A stretch of 9,572 nucleotides of DNA from an uncultured Gemmatimonadota bacterium (GTDB lineage Bacteria; Gemmatimonadota; Gemmatimonadetes; Gemmatimonadales; GWC2-71-9), in NCBI GenBank assembly GCA_913009915.1, contig CAJVYZ010000065.1, positions 1-9,572 of the forward strand, read 5' to 3'. The translations under genes and the position numbers were made by a program. The notes beneath the pieces were generated by a model. The model was not told the DNA's origin. It made no database searches and worked only from the letters and a program-made list of their open reading frames with translations. This document shows positions 5,245 to 9,572 of the stretch, piece after piece; the stretch's first letter is position 1; each line of letters begins with the position of its first letter.

Positions 5245-5995
5245 CGACGAATTCTATGTGGGGTATCTGGACCGAGCGCCCAGCGGCCTGGGACGGTTTG
5301 TGCGGCGCATCGCCGCCGGCCTGGTGGTAGGCGGGGTCGGCTTGGCCATCGCGCTGGCACTGGGTCACAGCCAACTGCAACCGGCCACCTTCGAGTTCGG
5401 CCACACCCGGACGTTCCGGGGAACGGTGGACCTCACGCCCTACCCCAGCCTGAGGCTATCGCTTCCTGGAACTTCGCGGGCTGGTGGCGGCGTTACCAGG
5501 CTGATGCTCGTGGGCCAGGGAAAGCACGGCGCCGGACCACAACTGGCTGAGCACGCCCATCGATCGGTGCAGCTCGAAGGCACGCTGATATACCGGGACG
5601 GCAACACAGTGGTCGAGCTGTCGCAGCAGGCGGTGCGCCCGGACGAATCGGAGCCGATACCGCCGAGCCAACCCGAACTCCTGGGTGCCGTGACGCTACG
5701 GGGCGAGATCGTGGACGCCAAGTGCCACCTCGGCGCCATGATTCCGGGGACCGGCACCGTCCACCGGGCGTGTGCCGTGCGGTGTCTGAGCGGCGGTATT
5801 CCGCCGATGCTGTCGGTCACCGACGGCGCTGGAGCCCGCGCCAACGTGTGGCTCACCGGTCCCGGCGGCTCGCCGGTTGCCGAATCGCTCCTTTCCCTCG
5901 TGGCGGAACCCGTCGAGGTGTCCGGCCAACTGATGGTCTTCGACGACCAGCTCGTCCTCGAGGTCGACCCTGCCACCGTCACCTGGATCCACTGA
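5228..5995 (+). CDS. Membrane-anchored protein with conserved Cys/His motif; probable CTG start
   Basis: From CTG 5228 this is 255 residues beginning MATPTDDEFYVGYLDRAP. The DDEFYVGYL-AP--L-RF segment looks conserved, as I recall it at the start of homologues, yet the first standard start codon (GTG 5258) would cut it off. CTG has GAGAGG six bases before and the only in-frame options after the stop at 5198 are CTG 5228 and GTG 5258. One membrane segment lies at about 26-46. The outer part contains a DAKCHLGAM...HRACAVRC..GGIPP motif (C166, H167, H179, C182, C186), a plausible metal or cofactor site. The protein overlaps the Rieske gene by 17 bases. No named family is known to me; a partner of the Rieske/heme protein is likely. 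Confidence 0.8.
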   Translation: MATPTDDEFYVGYLDRAPSGLGRFVRRIAAGLVVGGVGLAIALALGHSQLQPATFEFGHTRTFRGTVDLTPYPSLRLSLPGTSRAGGGVTRLMLVGQGKHGAGPQLAEHAHRSVQLEGTLIYRDGNTVVELSQQAVRPDESEPIPPSQPELLGAVTLRGEIVDAKCHLGAMIPGTGTVHRACAVRCLSGGIPPMLSVTDGAGARANVWLTGPGGSPVAESLLSLVAEPVEVSGQLMVFDDQLVLEVDPATVTWIH

Positions 5996-5999
5996 CCGC

Positions 6000-6836
6000 A
6001 TGTCTGCCACGCCCAGTTCCGGTCACAGCCCGCGCGACAACAGCCAGTCCTGGGCGACGATCGACTATCCCCCTGCCCCTGAGGCGTTGCCGGACACGGA
6101 GGCCAAGTCGGGCGCCTACACGCTGGAGTTCGCCCAAACCGAACGGGAACTCGACGACATCCTGCGACTGCGGTTCGAGGTATTCAACCTCGAACTGGGC
6201 GAGGGACTCAACGAATCGTACATCACGGGGCGCGACGAAGACGATCTCGACCGGGTGTTCCATCACCTTCTCATCCGCTCATCCAGGACCGGCGAGGTGG
6301 TTGGTACCTACCGTATGCAGACCAGAGCCATGGCCGAACGGCACGCCGGCTTCTACTCCGCCGGGGAGTTCAACCTCGAAGGGCTCCCCGAGGACATTCT
6401 CGACCAGGCGGTGGAAATCGGCCGCGCCTGCGTGGCCAAGGACCATCGTAACGGCCGGGTGCTGCATCTGCTGTGGAAGGGGCTGGCGAGTTACCTGACG
6501 TGGAACGACAAGCGCTACCTGTTCGGCTGTTGCTCCCTGACGAGCCAGGACCGGGCGCTGGGCGCCCGGGTGCATGCCTACCTCCTGCGCGAGGGCTATT
6601 CCTGGCCGGCGGGCCTGATTACTCCGCTCCCGGAGCTGGCCTGCCCCGCCGGCGACGCTGATGACCCATCGGCGGAAGAGGTCCATATCCCTGCGCTGTT
6701 CCAGAGCTACCTCAACCTCGGCGCAACGGTGTGCGGGCCTCCGGCCATCGACACGCTGTTCAAGACGATCGACTTCCTGGTCCTGTTCGACAAGACCAAA
6801 CTGAGTGCCAGAGTCTACCGAAGTTTCTTCGCTTGA
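6000..6836 (+). CDS. GNAT-fold N-acyltransferase, OlsB/hemolysin-like
   Basis: A 278-residue protein with the acyl-transferring fold (PF13444) used by OlsB, which moves a 3-hydroxyacyl chain from acyl carrier protein to the amino group of ornithine, and by N-acyl amino acid synthases. Family features: LRFEVFNLELGEGL (57-70), GTYRMQ (102-107), the EIGRACV strand (139-145), YLFGCCS (173-179) and a closing FLVLFD (259-264) after LGATVCGPPAID. About 40 extra residues precede the domain and look unstructured. The ATG at 6000 is four bases after the previous stop and has no good ribosome binding site, so it probably relies on coupling. A PlsC-like acyltransferase follows and overlaps it, as in olsB-olsA pairs. 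The acceptor amino acid cannot be told from sequence. Confidence 0.85.
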   Translation: MSATPSSGHSPRDNSQSWATIDYPPAPEALPDTEAKSGAYTLEFAQTERELDDILRLRFEVFNLELGEGLNESYITGRDEDDLDRVFHHLLIRSSRTGEVVGTYRMQTRAMAERHAGFYSAGEFNLEGLPEDILDQAVEIGRACVAKDHRNGRVLHLLWKGLASYLTWNDKRYLFGCCSLTSQDRALGARVHAYLLREGYSWPAGLITPLPELACPAGDADDPSAEEVHIPALFQSYLNLGATVCGPPAIDTLFKTIDFLVLFDKTKLSARVYRSFFA

Positions 6837-7647
6837 TCCGCTGACAGGGGATCCGGCCGGCGTCACCGGCGCCCCGACGGGACGTCGCCTCCTCCGCACC
6901 ACCCTGGTCGCGGCGTGGACGGCGTGGTGGTCTCTGGTGTGGGGAACAGCGGCCTTGCTGCTGCTGCCGTTGCAACAGTGGAAGCGGCGCTGGCGCATCT
7001 GGTGCCTCCGGCAGTGGGCCCGGGGGATCACCGCCATCCTGCACGTCGACATCGTCTCGGACGGGCCCATCCCCCGCGCCGGACCGTTGGTGCTGGTCAC
7101 GAACCATTTGAGTTACCTCGACGTTATCATCCTGGCTCAACTGGTGGGGGCCGTGTTCGTCGCCAAGCGGGAGGTGCGCAGCTGGCCCGTATGGGGCGTG
7201 CTCTCCCGGGCCATGGAGACCATTTACATCGACCGGGGCCGTCGGCGCGACACCCTGAGGGTATCGGACGCAATCGAGCGGGCCCTGCACCGGGGCGAGA
7301 ATGTGGTGATATTTCCGGAAGGGACCAGCACCGACGGCAGCGCCGTGGGACCGTTCCGGTCGAGCCTGCTGGAGGCCGCGGCCCGCACCGGGCGGGCGGT
7401 GCACTACGCCAGCCTGAGTTATCGAACGAGCCCTGACGATCCGCCGGCTCGCCTGGCGGTGTGCTGGTGGGGAGACATGGAATTCGCTCCCCACTTCTGG
7501 GCGCTGTGCGGCATCACCCAAATCGAAGCCTCGGTCCGATTCGGTGACGAACCGGTTCGCGCCGAAAACCGAAAGCAGCTGGCGCAATCGCTGCACCAGG
7601 CGGTGACGAATCACTTTACGCCAGTGACCAACAAGGAACAGGCATGA
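6805..7647 (+). CDS. 1-acyl-glycerol-3-phosphate acyltransferase family protein (PlsC/OlsA-like)
   Basis: A 280-residue membrane-associated acyltransferase (PF01553). It has the catalytic HxxxxD motif H101-LSYL-D106, the second block near YIDRG (141-145), and the substrate-binding FPEGTST motif (170-176). A hydrophobic segment at about 34-55 should anchor it to the inner leaflet. PlsC makes phosphatidic acid; OlsA O-acylates lyso-ornithine lipid. Its position right after an OlsB-like gene favours the aminolipid role (inference). The start is GTG 6805, overlapping the upstream gene by 32 bases without a clear ribosome binding site; no better start is seen before the membrane segment. The end overlaps the next gene as ATGA. 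Confidence 0.87.
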   Translation: MPESTEVSSLDPLTGDPAGVTGAPTGRRLLRTTLVAAWTAWWSLVWGTAALLLLPLQQWKRRWRIWCLRQWARGITAILHVDIVSDGPIPRAGPLVLVTNHLSYLDVIILAQLVGAVFVAKREVRSWPVWGVLSRAMETIYIDRGRRRDTLRVSDAIERALHRGENVVIFPEGTSTDGSAVGPFRSSLLEAAARTGRAVHYASLSYRTSPDDPPARLAVCWWGDMEFAPHFWALCGITQIEASVRFGDEPVRAENRKQLAQSLHQAVTNHFTPVTNKEQA

Positions 7648-8189
7648 TACGACAGACGGGACATATCGCCGACAACGTCGACCTCATCCGGCAGGGTATC
7701 GCCGTCTTGGCCGTCGTGGGCCCGGACGCCTACCGTGGCGAAGGGGGCACCGACGCGGCATCGCCCATCGGGGCGCACTTCCGCCACGTGCTCGACCACT
7801 ACCTCGCGTTTCTCGACGGATTGTCCACCGGCGTGCTCAACTACGATGTCCGCCAACGGGACTCGCTGGTCGAACGCGACACCGCGGCGGCCGCCCGCGC
7901 CGCCGAGGACATCGTGGTCCGGATGGAGAAAATCCCCGACCTGCAACTATCACAGTCCATCCGGGTCAGCGCCAACGTCATCGAGGACGGCAAGTCGGTG
8001 GTCGATTGGAGCGGCTCCACAGTGCAGCGGGAGTTGATGTACCTCCTGAGCCACACGGTCCACCACTACGCCATCATCCGGCTGCTGGCAACGCAGGCCG
8101 GGGTCGAACTCGATGCCGACTTCGGCGTGGCACCCTCCACCATCGCCCACCGGCGCCTCCACGAGGCATGTGCACCGTCAGCTGGCTGA
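7644..8189 (+). CDS. DinB-fold putative metal-dependent protein
   Basis: A 181-residue soluble protein that appears to adopt the DinB/YfiT four-helix fold. Candidate metal ligands are H48 in HFRHVLDHY (45-53) and the pair H137/H141 in LSHTVHHYAI (135-144), the usual His plus HxxxH arrangement. Many DinB-fold enzymes are thiol transferases using bacillithiol, mycothiol or glutathione, which would suit a thiol-stress regulon, but the substrate is unknown. ATG 7644 overlaps the preceding stop (ATGA), with AAGGA six bases before. It ends in a 22-base overlap with the NRDE gene. Confidence 0.82.
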   Translation: MIRQTGHIADNVDLIRQGIAVLAVVGPDAYRGEGGTDAASPIGAHFRHVLDHYLAFLDGLSTGVLNYDVRQRDSLVERDTAAAARAAEDIVVRMEKIPDLQLSQSIRVSANVIEDGKSVVDWSGSTVQRELMYLLSHTVHHYAIIRLLATQAGVELDADFGVAPSTIAHRRLHEACAPSAG

Positions 8190-8920
8190 GCCGCCCACAG
8201 GGCGGGGGCGACTATGAGGTGTTCTTCAACCGCGACGAACAACCCACCCGACCAACGACGGGACCCGAGCGTTCCGTCACCGAGGCGGTACCGTACCTGG
8301 CGCCGCGGGACGTGGAGGCGGGTGGGACCTGGATCGCGGTCAACGCGTTCGGTGTAACCGTCAGCATGACCAACCAGTACCCCCAGCCGGCGCCCGCGCC
8401 ACCGGCCGACCCCGTCAGCAGAGGACTGCTGCTGGCGTCGCTGGTCGACGCCGCGTCGCTGGCCGACGTCGAGCAGCGGGTAGGCCGGCTTCGGCTAGAG
8501 CGCTACCGGCCCTTTGCTATCGCCGCGTTCGACGCGGCCGGACCACCGATGAGCATCAAGTGGGACGGGTCGTCCCTGACCAGCGAACGCCATCCGGAAC
8601 CGGGGTTCGTCCTGACCAGTTCGGGGGCGGTCCCACCCCGGTTGGAAGAAACCCGAAGAGCGGTATTCGCCGAGGCAATGGAGCGTAACGGGTTGACGGC
8701 AGCCACGCTGTCCCAGGTGCACCGGAGCCACCGCCCCGAGCGGGGTCCGCTGTCGGTTTGCATGCACCGGCCCGAAGCGGCGACGGTGAGTTACTGTCAC
8801 ATCATCGTAGACCAGGTGCCGGGCGACATCGTGTTCCGCTACGCGCCGGGTCCGCCGTGCACCACCCCCGTGCAGGCACCACTCTCCCTCCCCCGAGTCG
8901 ACCGGCTGGCACCAACCTAG
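8168..8920 (+). CDS. NRDE family protein (TANGO2/HRG-9-like)
   Basis: A 250-residue protein of the NRDE family (PF05742). It starts MCTV, placing Cys2 where an Ntn-type nucleophile would be, and shows the family motif FFNRDEQ at 19-25, followed by AGGTWIAVNAFGVTVSMTNQ. The eukaryotic relatives TANGO2/HRG-9 are linked to heme transport, which is suggestive given the heme-type ferric-reductase domain in this cluster; bacterial function is not settled. The start ATG 8168 lies inside the end of the DinB gene. The conserved MC start rules out the longer frame from 8006. The ribosome binding site is poor (GAGG almost touching the start), pointing to coupling. Confidence 0.88.
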   Translation: MCTVSWLSRPQGGGDYEVFFNRDEQPTRPTTGPERSVTEAVPYLAPRDVEAGGTWIAVNAFGVTVSMTNQYPQPAPAPPADPVSRGLLLASLVDAASLADVEQRVGRLRLERYRPFAIAAFDAAGPPMSIKWDGSSLTSERHPEPGFVLTSSGAVPPRLEETRRAVFAEAMERNGLTAATLSQVHRSHRPERGPLSVCMHRPEAATVSYCHIIVDQVPGDIVFRYAPGPPCTTPVQAPLSLPRVDRLAPT

Positions 8921-8943
8921 TGGCCGCGGTACCATCTTCACCC

Positions 8944-9572
8944 ATGTCCACCGTGGTATCTCCCCGCCGGCGCCGCTGGGGCCGTTGGGCGTTGCTCGCC
9001 TATCTGGCCGCGTTGGCCGCGTCACACGTAGTTCGCCGATCGGCCGGCGAAGAGCCCGTCCCCGAGCCGCGCCAAGTCAGCTACGTGTCGCCGGTGCGGG
9101 GACACGAAACCCTGCCCGGGACGGTCAGGTTCAGCTACCTCGAGTGGGGGGGGGGCGCGACCGGCCGGCCGGTGGTGGTGCTGCTGCACGGCAGCCCGGG
9201 GTCGGCCGGGGTCATGGCGGGCCTGGGTGATCTCCTCGGTAGCGAGTACCGAGTCATCGCCCCGGACCTCCCGGGGTTCGGCTTCTCGACCGAAGGCATC
9301 CCCGACTACAGCGTGGTGGCGCACGCCACCTACGTCAGCCAACTGCTCGACACGCTGGGCGTGAGCCGGGCGCACTTCGTCGGCTTCAGCATGGGTGGCG
9401 GCGTGGCGCTCGAAGTGGCCGATGCCGACCCTGACCGGGTCCAGTCCATCACCCTGCTTTCCGCCATTGGGGTCCAAGAGCTGGAACTGCTCGGCGACTA
9501 TCATCTCAACCACGCCATCCACGGGCTGCAACTCGGCGCCTTGTGGTTCCTCTATGAGGCGGTGCCCCACTT
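8944..9572 (+). CDS. Membrane-anchored alpha/beta hydrolase; partial at the right edge
   Basis: About 209 residues are visible and the gene runs off the window. An arginine-rich start (RRRRWGR, 8-14) and hydrophobic segment (about 15-30) suggest an N-terminal anchor with the enzyme outside the cytoplasm. Alpha/beta hydrolase features: oxyanion segment LLHGSPGS (80-87), DLPGFGFS (108-115), and the nucleophile elbow GFSMGG with S149. The acid and histidine lie beyond the edge. The gene starts 23 bases after the NRDE stop, with no clear ribosome binding site. A run of ten G (9146-9155) falls in codons 68-71. Possible roles include esterase or lipase action on the lipids made by the cluster, but substrate cannot be read from sequence. 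Confidence 0.85.
   Translation, partial: MSTVVSPRRRRWGRWALLAYLAALAASHVVRRSAGEEPVPEPRQVSYVSPVRGHETLPGTVRFSYLEWGGGATGRPVVVLLHGSPGSAGVMAGLGDLLGSEYRVIAPDLPGFGFSTEGIPDYSVVAHATYVSQLLDTLGVSRAHFVGFSMGGGVALEVADADPDRVQSITLLSAIGVQELELLGDYHLNHAIHGLQLGALWFLYEAVPH

Noticed and set aside
4300..5360. Long minus-strand frames opposite the Rieske fusion and its neighbour
   Set aside because: High-GC antisense shadows: Arg/Gly/Pro-rich, no motifs, no start signals, opposite genes with intact catalytic residues.
6279..7614. Minus-strand frames of over 270 codons opposite the acyltransferase genes
   Set aside because: The plus strand carries HxxxxD and FPEGTST acyltransferase motifs and the OlsB-like domain; the minus frames show no family signature.

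Overview
The window is a high-GC bacterial chromosome fragment whose genes look most like those of Gemmatimonadota. That assignment is recognition of protein style (MlaE-type permease, RsrA-like anti-sigma factor, NRDE and acyltransferase genes), not a database result. The left end looks mosaic.

Layout. (1) 1-1349, minus strand: a permease-type reading frame whose first ~130 residues are MlaE-like and whose last ~110 are the C-terminus of a COG0701/DUF318 permease; then a small CPKC thioredoxin-like protein; then the N-terminus of an FmdE-like protein that changes character after ~33 residues and runs off the window. Both changes are in frame and mid-domain, so about 217-959 looks like a foreign segment or an assembly chimera. 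(2) 1350-1722: no gene recognised. (3) 1723-2348, plus strand: a four-tRNA cluster (Ala-GGC, Gly-GCC, initiator Met-CAT, Val-GAC) with a near-consensus promoter, a second internal promoter, a long hairpin made of a G/C-rich octamer repeat, and a terminator shared with the convergent anti-sigma gene. (4) 2366-3248, minus strand: an ECF sigma factor and an RsrA-like zinc anti-sigma factor. (5) 3423-9572, plus strand: nine tightly packed genes, most overlapping or separated by a few bases: two small membrane proteins, a ferric-reductase-like/Rieske fusion, a Cys-rich membrane-anchored protein, an OlsB-like N-acyltransferase, an OlsA/PlsC-like acyltransferase, a DinB-fold protein, an NRDE (TANGO2-like) protein, and a membrane-anchored alpha/beta hydrolase cut by the window end.

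How it may work. The anti-sigma factor has the Cys/His spacing of the disulfide sensor RsrA. The gap between the sigma gene and the nine-gene cluster contains two divergent sites of the form GGAAC - 18 bases - GTT, the known SigR promoter pattern. I infer a redox-controlled regulon in which the sigma factor drives itself and the divergent cluster. The cluster couples a membrane heme/Rieske redox protein to enzymes that resemble the two steps of aminolipid (ornithine-lipid type) synthesis. The combination, with several unnamed conserved proteins, is the best candidate here for an undescribed system.
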